Under the pieces are notes generated by a model. That model made no database searches. It was given only the letters and a program-made list of their open reading frames with translations, and had not been told where the DNA came from. From IMG/VR virus record IMGVR_UViG_3300020195_000138, positions 1 to 27,689 of that record: a DNA stretch of 27,689 nucleotides. One strand, 5' to 3'. The DNA comes from a virus. Position 1 is the stretch's first letter, and each line of letters begins with the position of its first letter. The translations under genes and the position numbers were made by a program. Shown in pieces: positions 14,796-23,347 of this stretch.

Positions 14796-15431
14796 ATGTC
14801 ACGGGGTATGGTTTATTCGATGAAGACTTCTCGATTTCTGACAATGATCTGGCTCGCATTGAGCCTAATTCTAGGAGGCTGCGATCATGCGATAAGCTAC
14901 CGAGCTCTCCCTGCGCCCAGGCCGGAGACGCCTTCGGTGAACCCACCGGTCGCGATCCGTCAATCGAACTGGCTCAAGAACAACGAAGGCTCATGCGTTC
15001 ACGCGTCGCTCTCGTCGATGCTCCATTGGGCGAATCAGTTTGATTTAGCCAAGCAATGGAGGCAAACCTACGGAGGCGGCGAATACAGCGACCGATTGCG
15101 TCGGCGACTCGACGCTGCCGGGATCAAGTATTTTTTCACTGAGTCGAGCAGTCTCGACATGCTCGACTATGCCCACTCAACTCGACGAGGAGCATTGCTC
15201 TGGTGGAAGCCATCGCATTGCTGCATGTTTTGCGGCTGGGTACGGTCGGCAGACAACGTCACGACCTACGCAGTCATCCTCGACAACAACTCCGTCCAGA
15301 AATATGAGCTCGTCGAGCGCGGCCAGTTTCACCGGCTATGGGCTGGGTATGGCGGATTTGCCTTGACCACTCTATTCGATCCACCGTCGCCGCCGATCTA
15401 TCGATCGTATGAGCCGACTTCAATGAGGTAA
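14796..15431 (+). CDS. Lipoprotein with papain/C39-like cysteine peptidase motifs
   Basis: About 211 residues. MKTSRFLTMIWLALSLILGGC is a lipoprotein signal peptide with the modified cysteine at residue 29 (counting from 14796). The mature part has EGSCVHASLSSMLHW with C67 as candidate nucleophile, PSHCCMFCGW with H141, and ILDNN with D163/N164: the Cys-His-Asp/Asn order of C39/papain-like peptidases. Neither ATG 14796 nor ATG 14820 has a good ribosome site; the signal peptide shape favours 14820. I recall similar proteins in planctomycete prophages between the attachment end and the gpW/portal genes. A role in cell-envelope processing during release or in superinfection exclusion is inference. 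Confidence 0.7.
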   Translation: MSRGMVYSMKTSRFLTMIWLALSLILGGCDHAISYRALPAPRPETPSVNPPVAIRQSNWLKNNEGSCVHASLSSMLHWANQFDLAKQWRQTYGGGEYSDRLRRRLDAAGIKYFFTESSSLDMLDYAHSTRRGALLWWKPSHCCMFCGWVRSADNVTTYAVILDNNSVQKYELVERGQFHRLWAGYGGFALTTLFDPPSPPIYRSYEPTSMR

Positions 15432-16351
15432 TGATGAGCAATTCAATTAAGATCACCGCGAGCTTTGGAATCATCCTGCTCGTAATCGCCCACGCCCTAA
15501 TGCTCGCGACAGCCCAGCGAGTTCTACCGCAAGTCGAGCATCGGCTCGGCCTAGCCACCGACAACAGCACCATCGAATCGATACCGATTGGCGGATTCAA
15601 CTGGGATCGAGCCAAAGCAAACGGACCTATCAATTCGCTACCGGTCAACCCATCCGCCCGCGACGAAATCAAGCGGGCCGCTCCATGCCTTCTCTGTGTG
15701 CAATACACGAAACCCCAACCGCAGCCCGCAATCGTTCCATCGCGAACGATCGCCAACGTCTCGCCAGTCGCCGTCGATCAGACCAAGTACAACATCGTTC
15801 TATTCGTCGAGTCTGACGCCCAGTCACAGCAATTGCTTGACTGGTTCAATCGCGACCCAGCGCTCTACAAATTGCGAGCCAGATGCAATTTCCAGGTCTA
15901 CACTTCGAGCAACCCATTGTATCTATCACGGTATGCTCAGACTGTCCCGAAGCAAGCTTTCCCGGCGATGTTGTTCGGCGATTCGAGCGGCGGTTTAGTC
16001 CATTCGTTTAACCGAGATTTGATGCCGTCGAACCCTACGCAGCTCTACGCAGATATGAGCCACGCATACACGCTACAGCAGCAAGTCGTACAGACGCGTA
16101 AAGGAATCTCGACCAGCGAAAGCACGAATCCCAATTGCCCAGACGGCAACTGTGATCAGCGGGAGCCATGGCTAAACCCAGACCGCGATCGCGTTTTGCC
16201 TTCGATGTTTGACCGAAGCAAAGACGACGGCTCGATTGAAGGAATCTTTCGCGCACTCCTGAATCCCATCAAAACAATGGAGACGGCAGGGATGATCGTC
16301 TTAGTGATTGTCGGCGCGATCGTGGCAATCAAGTATCTCCGCACACCTTAG
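15431..16351 (+). CDS. Membrane protein with thioredoxin-like domain
   Basis: A 306-residue protein with an N-terminal membrane anchor (about 8-28, IKITASFGIILLVIAHALMLA) and a C-terminal membrane helix (about 284-302, AGMIVLVIVGAIVAIKYL). Between them, YNIVLFVES to SSGGLVHSF (about 119-190) has the strand/helix order of a thioredoxin fold, including a QAFPAMLF segment at the cis-proline position. No CxxC pair is present, so redox activity is unlikely; CLLC (86-89) and CPDGNC lie outside the domain. The ATG overlaps the peptidase stop; a second ATG follows at once and fits the GAGG better. Fold assignment is tentative. Confidence 0.62.
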   Translation: MMSNSIKITASFGIILLVIAHALMLATAQRVLPQVEHRLGLATDNSTIESIPIGGFNWDRAKANGPINSLPVNPSARDEIKRAAPCLLCVQYTKPQPQPAIVPSRTIANVSPVAVDQTKYNIVLFVESDAQSQQLLDWFNRDPALYKLRARCNFQVYTSSNPLYLSRYAQTVPKQAFPAMLFGDSSGGLVHSFNRDLMPSNPTQLYADMSHAYTLQQQVVQTRKGISTSESTNPNCPDGNCDQREPWLNPDRDRVLPSMFDRSKDDGSIEGIFRALLNPIKTMETAGMIVLVIVGAIVAIKYLRTP

Positions 16352-16362
16352 GACAGAAATCA

Positions 16363-16605
16363 ATGCTCCCAGTAATTTTGATTGCAATCGCAATACTCGT
16401 CGTTTTAGCGTTCCTACCGACAAAGCCAAAATCGTCGCTTGGATCGCCAATCTTCGCATCCGCGCGTTCGAACCGGGACGTTGAGGTTGACGAGGATCTC
16501 GCTTCCGTCGGCGACGCCTATCGCGAATCGGAGATCGCTCGTCGCAAAAGAGAGGCGATCGTCAAGGTAGCAGCCCTCCAAGACGCCGCAGCCAAATCTA
16601 AATAA
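16363..16605 (+). CDS. Small single-span membrane protein
   Basis: An 80-residue protein: an N-terminal hydrophobic helix (LPVILIAIAILVVLAFLP) followed by a charged helical tail rich in Arg, Glu and Lys. A GGA about nine bases before the ATG is the only ribosome signal. It stands 11 bases after the thioredoxin-like gene and one base before the gpW-like gene. Family not recognised; a spanin-like or holin-accessory role is possible by position only. Confidence 0.6.
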   Translation: MLPVILIAIAILVVLAFLPTKPKSSLGSPIFASARSNRDVEVDEDLASVGDAYRESEIARRKREAIVKVAALQDAAAKSK

Positions 16606-16606
16606 C

Positions 16607-16807
16607 ATGGCCAACATCACCGACCAAGAATTGATCGACGCAGCGAAAGCACCATCGAGTGTATCGGTCGACGGCATGGCCGTCACCAATCGATCAGCGT
16701 CCGAACTCATAGAAGTCCAAGACAACGTCGCGAACAACAGCAACGCCACGTCGCCACGGCGCGGCTTGCTATTCGCGAAGATGATCCCAGGGTCAGCAGT
16801 GAGCTGA
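16607..16807 (+). CDS. gpW-like head-tail connector candidate
   Basis: A 66-residue protein: ITDQELIDAAKAPSSVSVDGMAVTNRSASELIEVQDNVA then a basic tail. The pattern (short helices, a two-strand turn with VSVDGMAVTNRS, then a long helix) is that of gpW-type proteins, which close the phage lambda head and connect the tail. Position before the lambda-type portal agrees with W-B order, although two small genes intervene. It lies one base after the preceding stop. Sequence similarity to lambda W itself is low; the call is fold pattern plus context. Confidence 0.6.
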   Translation: MANITDQELIDAAKAPSSVSVDGMAVTNRSASELIEVQDNVANNSNATSPRRGLLFAKMIPGSAVS

Positions 16808-16873
16808 CATTTTATTCGCATGGATTGCGACAAAGTCGGGCAAGGATGCCCATTTTTCCAAGGACGGAAAATC

Positions 16874-17122
16874 ATGCCCGGATGGGTTCTCACTCTACTG
16901 ATTATCGTTAGCAAGGTTTGGGCCAGCGCTCTCGCGTCCACCATCCTCAAGACGATCTTTTCTAGCCGTGCGATGATCGCCTGCGGCTGCGTGCTAGTCG
17001 TCTTTGGCTGCCTACTTCATTCGATCCTGATCATTTTGCTCGGCTGCGGAATCCTTCTTTGGATCTCGCATCGCAACGAATACTTTCCACCATCGCCGCC
17101 GCCTGCAGTGGTGACGCCATGA
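16874..17122 (+). CDS. Small membrane protein, holin-like
   Basis: An 82-residue protein from ATG 16874, chosen because AAGGACGG lies about nine bases upstream; ATG 16820 in the same frame has none. Two hydrophobic segments (about WVLTLLIIVSKVWASALA, and MIACGCVLVVFGCLLHSILIILLGCGILLW, possibly one long or two short spans) and a short polar tail PPSPPPAVVTP. Size and topology fit a phage holin, but no family motif is visible. Its stop overlaps the next ATG. Confidence 0.55.
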   Translation: MPGWVLTLLIIVSKVWASALASTILKTIFSSRAMIACGCVLVVFGCLLHSILIILLGCGILLWISHRNEYFPPSPPPAVVTP

Positions 17123-17541
17123 ATGCGATCCTGTCGATCCTGCTCACGATAGCCGTTGCAACGTCGGCACCAGGCCGCGTCGCCGAGTCGGTCGACATGA
17201 TCGAGCTCAATCATTTCCACGACATCCTCGGTCGACACGTTTACGACCAGGTCATTTTCTACGAGTGGTCGCAAACGCATCGCGAGTATCACGTACGGGC
17301 CTGGGCACTGATCGACGAACGTGACAGTGAAACCCGATGGCCGACCAAGAATTACGCATCGAGCCGTTGGCATGTCCGCTGGCACGATCGCGATCAAAAC
17401 TTTGCTCGCGATCTATCGTCGGCCTGGCTCCGCGAAAGCTGGACGCAAGCCGATCCCGAACGCGTCAACAAAGCTTTGCTACCAGAAAAACTCAGGCATG
17501 CATTAGTGAAACGCCATACTCCCCGGACACCTACTGAATGA
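17119..17541 (+). CDS. Secreted phage-associated protein of unknown function
   Basis: A 140-residue protein. The first 19 residues (MNAILSILLTIAVATSAPG) form a likely signal peptide. The mature part is rich in Trp, His and Arg: IELNHFHDILGRHVYDQVIFYEWS, then WHVRWHDRDQNFARDL and RESWTQADPE. I recognise the pattern from planctomycete prophages but know no function. The start overlaps the upstream stop and the stop overlaps the portal start (both ATGA), so it is tightly coupled to the head genes. Confidence 0.68.
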   Translation: MNAILSILLTIAVATSAPGRVAESVDMIELNHFHDILGRHVYDQVIFYEWSQTHREYHVRAWALIDERDSETRWPTKNYASSRWHVRWHDRDQNFARDLSSAWLRESWTQADPERVNKALLPEKLRHALVKRHTPRTPTE

Positions 17542-19394
17542 TGGCACTACTCGACCAATACGGACAGCCGATCGATACGCGAGCTCTTGCAGCTCAGCGT
17601 AAGCTATCGCAGCGAGTCCAGCGTGCCGACTCGCTCAACGCTGCCTACGACGCAGCCCAAGACACGGTCGAGAACCGCAAGCACTGGCAATGGGCCGACG
17701 GCCGCAGCGCCGCCGCCGCCAATTCGATCGAAGTTCGAAAGCGACTGCGACAACGCGCCCGCTACGAATGCCTTGAAGCCAATTCGTTCGGCAAAGGTAT
17801 CTGCCTAACGCTTAGCAACGACACAATCGCGACCGGTCCATCGCTGCAATGCACGCTCGCCGATGCTGCCCAGTCCCGCGCGATCGAGCAAGCCTGGCGC
17901 AAGTGGTGCAAAGCAACACGCCTGGCGTCGAAGCTTCGCACAGCACGACTCTCGAAGATCATCGACGGCGAAGTCGTGCTGCTCAAGACCACCAACCGCT
18001 CGCTCCGAACTCCCGTACAGCTCGACATCCGACTCATCGAAGCCGACCAACTCGCCACGCCTGGCTTCTTCGACGGGCAAGTCAACAAAGTCGACGGCAT
18101 CGAGTTCGACGACCACGGCAACGCGATAAACTATCACATTCTCAAAGGCCATCCTGGCGATATTTGGCCCATCAACGCTTGGGAAAAAGACGACGTCCAC
18201 CCTGACGATTTGATCCACATGTTCCGCCGCGAGCGACCTGGTCAAGTCCGCGGCATCCCTGAAATCACACCAGCCTTGCCGCTCTTTGCTTTGCTCCGTC
18301 GATTCACACTGGCCGTGATCAGTGCCTCCGAGTTTGCTGCCGATTTCTCGGCCATCCTGCAAACGCAATCCAACGCGTTCGGCAGTGAAGACGGCGGCGT
18401 CGATGACATCGACCCATTCGATAGCGTCCAGATCGATCGCGGCATGATGGTCTCTCTGCCCAAGGGCTGGCAGATGAATCAATTCAAAGCCGAGCAGCCG
18501 ACGACGACCTACGAAATGTTCCGCAACGCGATACTGAATGAGATTGCCCGTTGCGTCCACATGCCATCCAACAAAGCCCTCGCCGACTCATCGAAGTACA
18601 ATTATTCGTCGGGCCGACTCGATCACCAAACCTACTACGAAGCGATCGCCATCGAGCGCAACGAATGGGAAATCGACTGCCTCGATCGCGTCTTTGAATG
18701 GTGGCTCGACGAGGCACTCATGATCGACGGCTATCTCAACGTCGACACCGTCGACGAGATCCCGCACGTCTGGCGATGGCCACCGAACAAGGACGTTGAT
18801 CCTGGTTCCGACGCCGACGCTTCGATTTCATTGATCACCGCTGGTTTGATGTCTGAGGAGCAATACCTGATTGCCAAGGACATCGACCCCGAATCGCACT
18901 ACGCACAGATCGCAGCCCAGTCCGACCGTAAAAAACCTCTCGACTCCACCACAGACATCCAAACGACGGCGTTGAACGGCGCACAAACAACCGCGATCGT
19001 TGATGTTGTCGCAAAAGTTGTGACCGGTGAACTGCCAAAGGAATCCGCGAAGGTGATTATCGCCGTCGCAAACCCAGCGATCGACGCGGCGACTATTGCA
19101 AGCATGATCGATCCAATCGAGCAATCTGGTGCGATACCCGCAAGTAATGGGACGCCGGGGAGCAACGCCCCTTTGCAAGCAGACACTCCCGCCCCGACCT
19201 CCGAGTTCGCCAACGTCTCACGCCGGCAGCTCCAGCGAAACACGAAAGCCATCGACGACGCATTTCAAAAACTCTCGACTGGCGAATGGACCGAGGCCCG
19301 CGCCCGCGTCCATCTATCCTCCGTCGGCATGACCGATCGAACCATCGACAACCTACTCTCCGAAGTCACACAGACCGCGGGAACCAATGAATGA
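17538..19394 (+). CDS. Phage portal protein, lambda gpB family
   Basis: A 618-residue portal, the dodecameric ring through which DNA enters and leaves the capsid. Lambda-family marks: HWQWADGRSAAAANSIEVRKRLRQRARYE near the N-terminus, then IATGPSLQC, RLIEADQL, IHMFRRERPGQVRGIPEITPAL, and later ARCVHMPSNKALADSSKYNYSSGRLDHQTY. The last about 130 residues are an extension with a Pro/Ala-rich linker and a helical end (RQLQRNTKAIDDAFQKL). Start and stop both overlap neighbours as ATGA. No terminase gene lies upstream in the window, which is unusual for a portal. Confidence 0.92.
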   Translation: MMALLDQYGQPIDTRALAAQRKLSQRVQRADSLNAAYDAAQDTVENRKHWQWADGRSAAAANSIEVRKRLRQRARYECLEANSFGKGICLTLSNDTIATGPSLQCTLADAAQSRAIEQAWRKWCKATRLASKLRTARLSKIIDGEVVLLKTTNRSLRTPVQLDIRLIEADQLATPGFFDGQVNKVDGIEFDDHGNAINYHILKGHPGDIWPINAWEKDDVHPDDLIHMFRRERPGQVRGIPEITPALPLFALLRRFTLAVISASEFAADFSAILQTQSNAFGSEDGGVDDIDPFDSVQIDRGMMVSLPKGWQMNQFKAEQPTTTYEMFRNAILNEIARCVHMPSNKALADSSKYNYSSGRLDHQTYYEAIAIERNEWEIDCLDRVFEWWLDEALMIDGYLNVDTVDEIPHVWRWPPNKDVDPGSDADASISLITAGLMSEEQYLIAKDIDPESHYAQIAAQSDRKKPLDSTTDIQTTALNGAQTTAIVDVVAKVVTGELPKESAKVIIAVANPAIDAATIASMIDPIEQSGAIPASNGTPGSNAPLQADTPAPTSEFANVSRRQLQRNTKAIDDAFQKLSTGEWTEARARVHLSSVGMTDRTIDNLLSEVTQTAGTNE

Positions 19395-20233
19395 TTTCAC
19401 AAGCAAGCAAGCAAGCAAGCAAGCGCAAATTGCGTGCCATTCCATCGCCGGTAACTTGGTTTGGCGGAAAAGGACAGCAGTGGCATTGGATCGTAAAACA
19501 TTTCCCCGAACATACGACCTACGTTGAACCGTTCGGCGGTGGCGCGAGCGTCCTGCTTAACAAGCCACCGGTGAAAGTCGAGGTATACAACGATCTCGAT
19601 AGTCGGCTCATCGATTTATTTTCAGTCCTTCGAAACCCGCAACAATCAGAAGCATTATCCGAACAGCTCGCCTTAACGCCGTTTAGCGAACTCGAATACT
19701 ATCGAGCGTGCGACGAACCGATGCCCATCGAGCCAATCGAACGAGCGCGTCGCACATTCGTTATGTTTCGATTTTGCTTCGGTGGAACCGGAACACGTGG
19801 CACAAAAACAGGCTTTTCGTATGGCAAGGTCCAATCCAATGCCACGAAAACCCGCAATGCGATCGATGCACTGCCAACCGTAATAGATCGACTTCGCAAC
19901 GTTCAAATCATGAGTCGCGATGCGGTCGATGTCATACGGACATTTGACACTGAAAACACACTGCATTATTGCGATCCGCCGTACGCATTGTCGGCAAGAT
20001 CAAAGTCAAACGACTACATGCACGACATGACCGACGCAGATCAAGAACGAATTGCGGAGACGCTCAATTCCGTCAAGGGAAAAGCAGTCGTGTCTGGCTA
20101 TCCGTCCCCCTTATACGAACGACTTTACGCCGGATGGCGAACGGTCGAACGAACCGTCGGATTATCCTGCGCACGACACTTGCCCAACAAACCACGCCAG
20201 CAACGTACCGAATTGCTTTGGATGAACTTTTAA
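19391..20233 (+). CDS. Dam-family adenine-N6 DNA methyltransferase with repeat tract at its start
   Basis: A 280-residue D12-class methyltransferase: FGGKGQ (24-29) and YVEPFGGGASVLL (44-56) bind AdoMet, and DPPYALS (195-201) is the catalytic motif IV. Expected product is N6-methyladenine; the site may be GATC as in other Dam enzymes, but this is not readable. Codons 4-12 are built from six AAGC copies, so gain or loss of one unit would shift the frame. The ATG overlaps the portal stop. A TTG at 19430, before the first motif, is a possible alternative start beyond the repeat. It is a morphogenesis-cluster insertion (moron-like), and the window's second methyltransferase. Confidence 0.9.
   Translation: MISQASKQASKRKLRAIPSPVTWFGGKGQQWHWIVKHFPEHTTYVEPFGGGASVLLNKPPVKVEVYNDLDSRLIDLFSVLRNPQQSEALSEQLALTPFSELEYYRACDEPMPIEPIERARRTFVMFRFCFGGTGTRGTKTGFSYGKVQSNATKTRNAIDALPTVIDRLRNVQIMSRDAVDVIRTFDTENTLHYCDPPYALSARSKSNDYMHDMTDADQERIAETLNSVKGKAVVSGYPSPLYERLYAGWRTVERTVGLSCARHLPNKPRQQRTELLWMNF
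19401..19424 (+). repeat. (AAGC)6 tetranucleotide tract in the methyltransferase reading frame
   Basis: Six perfect AAGC units (24 bases) directly follow the fourth codon region of the Dam-type gene. Tracts of this kind change length by slipped-strand mispairing and switch genes on and off in phase-variable methyltransferases of Haemophilus and Neisseria. Confidence 0.9.
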
Positions 20234-20250
20234 CCAATTGAATACCAACC

Positions 20251-20613
20251 ATGGCCAGTGAAATCACCGTCGCAGCATCGATCACCGTGCGCAATGGCAA
20301 CATGATCGAAAGCATCGCACCCGGTCAAAAGCTCATCGATCAAGCAGCCGTTGGCGGCCCATCGCCTGGCTACGTCACGATCGCAACGACCGAGGAAAAC
20401 GTCACGTTCCCCGAGATCAGTTCGCTCGGCTGGCTGTTCCTACAGAATCTCGACGCCACCAACTACATCGAATGGGGATTCTCGGCCACGGTATACGGTG
20501 GCCAATTGTTACCGGGCGAGTACGGGCTGTTTCGACTGAAGCCCGGCGTCTCGCTTTTTATGAAAGCCAACGTCGCAGCCTGCAAAGCAATCGTCAAAGC
20601 TTTCGAGGCCTAG
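20251..20613 (+). CDS. Phage structural protein, probably head-associated
   Basis: A 120-residue protein, predicted mostly beta: ITVAASITVRNGNMIESIAPGQ, then GWLFLQNLDATNYIEWG and GLFRLKPGVSLFMKA. Such small beta-rich proteins occur in planctomycete prophage head-tail clusters and could be decoration or head-completion proteins; no function is established that I know of. The gene is 17 bases after the methyltransferase and 59 before the capsid fusion. No strong ribosome site is seen. Confidence 0.62.
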   Translation: MASEITVAASITVRNGNMIESIAPGQKLIDQAAVGGPSPGYVTIATTEENVTFPEISSLGWLFLQNLDATNYIEWGFSATVYGGQLLPGEYGLFRLKPGVSLFMKANVAACKAIVKAFEA

Positions 20614-20672
20614 CTCCTGAATCTGTAAGCAAGCTCGGATCGAAAAACAGTCTACCATGATAATCTCGAACC

Positions 20673-22967
20673 ATGAAGGATCGACAGCTACGAGCCAAGA
20701 AGGCTCTGCGTCAGAAGCGAAAGCGAATCGACGCACGGAAAAATGCTTGGCTGCACGCTGCCATGGCAAAGCAGGATCTCCTGCGATGCTACGGCGAGCC
20801 TCTGTCGTTGCGTGCGGACAATGCCGTTGGAAGTATTCCGTCATTTGACGGAGTTGCCTACAGCGGTGGCCTGATGACGCCGAATCTCGCCATAGCATGG
20901 AGAGGACCGGTTGTTGTTGATCTCGCTGGTTTGATTAGCGAATCAGTGATCCCAGTGCATCGTGACCACGATGAAACGCGACCAGTTGCTCACACGACGT
21001 CCGTAGTCAACGACGGAAGTCGGCTGGTTTGTTCCGGTGCTTTTTCGATCGATTCGAAAGATGCCCAAGAAGTCCTATCGGGTGCTCGCAATGGTTTTCC
21101 ATGGCGACCATCCGTAGGACTCAAGATGATCAAGACAGTCACGCTTGCCGCTGGGCAACGAGCCACTGTCAACGGCCGCGAGTTCCTTGGCCCCCTCCTC
21201 GTCGTCCGCGAATCCATCCTCAAAGAACTATCCGTAGTCACCATCCCGGGCGATGGCGATTCAGACCTCACTATCAGTGCCTCGCAAGGAAGCGAATCCA
21301 TGTTGTTCGAAGATTATGTCAAGTCGTTAGGTCTCGATCCAGCCACACTCACACCTGAGGCTACGGCTGCATTGCAATGCGCATTCGACGAATCGCAAGA
21401 GACCGCCCCTGATGTTGCTGCCGCAGCTCCGGCACCCTCGGCCGAAGCATCCGACGCATCGGACAAGCCTGCCCCTGCCGAAGATCCCGCCAAAGCCACC
21501 GCGTCCGGCTCGCGCTCTGTCGACCTCACCGCCACGACTGCCGACATCGCTCGCATCACCCGCGAAACGATGGCCAGCGAAACCCTACGAGCCAACAGCG
21601 TTCGCGACTTGTGCGCCCGCTTCTCCAATCCAACGATCCTAGTCAACGGCAAGCCCGTCGATCTCGCAGCCCACGCCATCCAGCATGGCTGGAAAGCTGA
21701 CCAAGTTGAGCTGCATGCTCGACGCCATTCCGACCTCGAAGCCGCTCGCGATCGCCGACCCAGTGGACCAGCAATCCACAGCGTCAACCGAAGCGAACGC
21801 AACTCGCTCCAAGCCCTCCAAGCCGGTATGCTTCTCCGCGCCGGTTGCGCCCTCGATAGCCCAGCCTTCAATCACGCTCGCGTTCGAGCTCGATTGCCTG
21901 GCTGGCTACAAGCTGGCGTCAATGATCCCGCTCGACAGCGAGCTATGGACGCAGGCCACGCCCACTCGGAACTATCCCTCGTCGACGCCTGCCGCATGGC
22001 CCTGCAAGCCAACGGCCACGACGTACCATCCAATCGCAACGATATGCTCCACGCATCGTTCTCGACGGGTTCGACGTCGGCTCTATTTGGTGCCACGATC
22101 GGCGCTCGAATGCTGTTGAGCTACGCCGAGATTCAAGACTTTTCCGAAGGCTGGTGCCAAGAAGAAGAAAACCCAGACCTCGAGCAACACAATCGGAACC
22201 AGACCGAAGCCGCGCAGAATCTCGCCTACCATCCTGTCGGAGGCGAAGCGGCTCACACTGGTCTGACCGTCACGACCGAAAAGGCCCAAGTCCAACGCTT
22301 CACGCGTCAGATGGAAATCGACGAAGCCGACTTCTTATCCGACAACTTTGGTAAGTTCAAAGACACGCCGAAAATGTTTGGACTGGCTGCCGGTCGCGTC
22401 CGACCCAACCTTGTCGCCGCCGTCATCATGGGCAACCCGACGTTGCTCAAGACTGGCCGAGCATTGTTTAACACGACCGACGGCAACGCGGCCACGGGTG
22501 CCGCTCTCGCCCGAGCAACCCTATCGGCTGCGATCGCTCGCATCGCACGCCGCATGGACGGCGACGCATCGATCAATCTCAACTCGACGCATCTGCTTGT
22601 TCCACCTGAGTTGATGGACACCGCAGTCCAGCTCACTAAGTCCGGGTTGCTCAGCAACGATTCCGGATCCGGTGAATTGAATCCGCTCAAGCAATACAAC
22701 ATCACTCCCGTGATGGAACCACGCTTAGCCAACGGACTCACGCATCCGGTCACTGGCGTCGCGATCGCAGGCTCGACCGTCACGTACTACCTGGTTTCGA
22801 AAGAAGCCAACACGATCGAAGTCACCTATCTGACCGGTGCCGGTCGAGTACCCGTCGTGCGAACGACCGACCTAGTCAACGGCAAATTCGGACTCAACGT
22901 CGACGTCCGGCACTATGTCGGAGCTGCACCAATGGATTGGCGTGGATTCGATCGAAGCATCGGCTAG
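20673..22967 (+). CDS. Prohead protease - major capsid protein fusion
   Basis: A 764-residue fusion. Residues about 1-205 are an HK97/U35-type prohead protease: H99 in IPVHRDHDETRPVAH and S187 in LKELSVVTIPGDG are the likely catalytic pair. Residues about 240-282 are an Ala/Pro/Ser-rich linker. Residues about 290-764 are an HK97-fold capsid: STHLLVPPELMDTAVQL, NPLKQYNITPVMEP, and the C-terminal YLVSKEANTIEVTYLTGAGRVPVV with APMDWRGFD. Fusions like this are known and release the capsid domain by self-cleavage; the middle region (about 300-450) probably acts as scaffold. ATG 20673 is the first start; the ribosome site is not strong. Confidence 0.9.
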   Translation: MKDRQLRAKKALRQKRKRIDARKNAWLHAAMAKQDLLRCYGEPLSLRADNAVGSIPSFDGVAYSGGLMTPNLAIAWRGPVVVDLAGLISESVIPVHRDHDETRPVAHTTSVVNDGSRLVCSGAFSIDSKDAQEVLSGARNGFPWRPSVGLKMIKTVTLAAGQRATVNGREFLGPLLVVRESILKELSVVTIPGDGDSDLTISASQGSESMLFEDYVKSLGLDPATLTPEATAALQCAFDESQETAPDVAAAAPAPSAEASDASDKPAPAEDPAKATASGSRSVDLTATTADIARITRETMASETLRANSVRDLCARFSNPTILVNGKPVDLAAHAIQHGWKADQVELHARRHSDLEAARDRRPSGPAIHSVNRSERNSLQALQAGMLLRAGCALDSPAFNHARVRARLPGWLQAGVNDPARQRAMDAGHAHSELSLVDACRMALQANGHDVPSNRNDMLHASFSTGSTSALFGATIGARMLLSYAEIQDFSEGWCQEEENPDLEQHNRNQTEAAQNLAYHPVGGEAAHTGLTVTTEKAQVQRFTRQMEIDEADFLSDNFGKFKDTPKMFGLAAGRVRPNLVAAVIMGNPTLLKTGRALFNTTDGNAATGAALARATLSAAIARIARRMDGDASINLNSTHLLVPPELMDTAVQLTKSGLLSNDSGSGELNPLKQYNITPVMEPRLANGLTHPVTGVAIAGSTVTYYLVSKEANTIEVTYLTGAGRVPVVRTTDLVNGKFGLNVDVRHYVGAAPMDWRGFDRSIG

Positions 22968-23018
22968 TCCGGTACCTCCAACCGCAACCGCAATCAGCAA
23001 CCAGAAACCCTAGAGACC

Positions 23019-23303
23019 ATGCAAGTAAAACTACTTCAAAACGTCAGCATCGACGGCACCGTCGTCGAAGCTGGAACCGTGATCGACTGTAAGGCTCGTG
23101 GCGTCTCAGGCGAAAGCATGATCGCGTATCAATGGGCCGTCGAACACAAACCATCGAAACGCGACGACTCGAAGCCAGCCGAATCGAAGCCAGCCGAATC
23201 GAAACCCGTCGAATCATTCGAATCCGCTCCCGATAGTCAGCCCGCCAACGAAGACGCTCCCGTGTCTCCGAAGCCAAAGACTCGCCGGCCGCGCAAGTCT
23301 TAG
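23019..23303 (+). CDS. Small head-cluster protein with SKPAE repeats
   Basis: A 94-residue protein. The first 45 residues look beta-rich (MQVKLLQNVSIDGTVVEAGTVIDC), a pattern common in small proteins after phage capsid genes. The rest is low complexity with three near-identical pentapeptide steps (SKPAE, SKPAE, SKPVE), then a basic tail KPKTRRPRKS. The repeat is also visible in DNA as 15-base steps. Function unknown; a minor head protein is likely by position. Confidence 0.62.
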   Translation: MQVKLLQNVSIDGTVVEAGTVIDCKARGVSGESMIAYQWAVEHKPSKRDDSKPAESKPAESKPVESFESAPDSQPANEDAPVSPKPKTRRPRKS

Positions 23304-23347
23304 TTCTCAAATTTTAAATCTCAGATCCCAAATCAGAGTAACCACTC

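Noticed and set aside
17805-18560. 251-residue minus-strand frame opposite the portal gene
   Set aside because: Antisense shadow of a well-supported portal gene; it reflects codon bias.
21314-21871. 185-residue minus-strand frame opposite the capsid fusion
   Set aside because: Antisense shadow in the Ala/Pro-rich linker region with low-complexity sequence.
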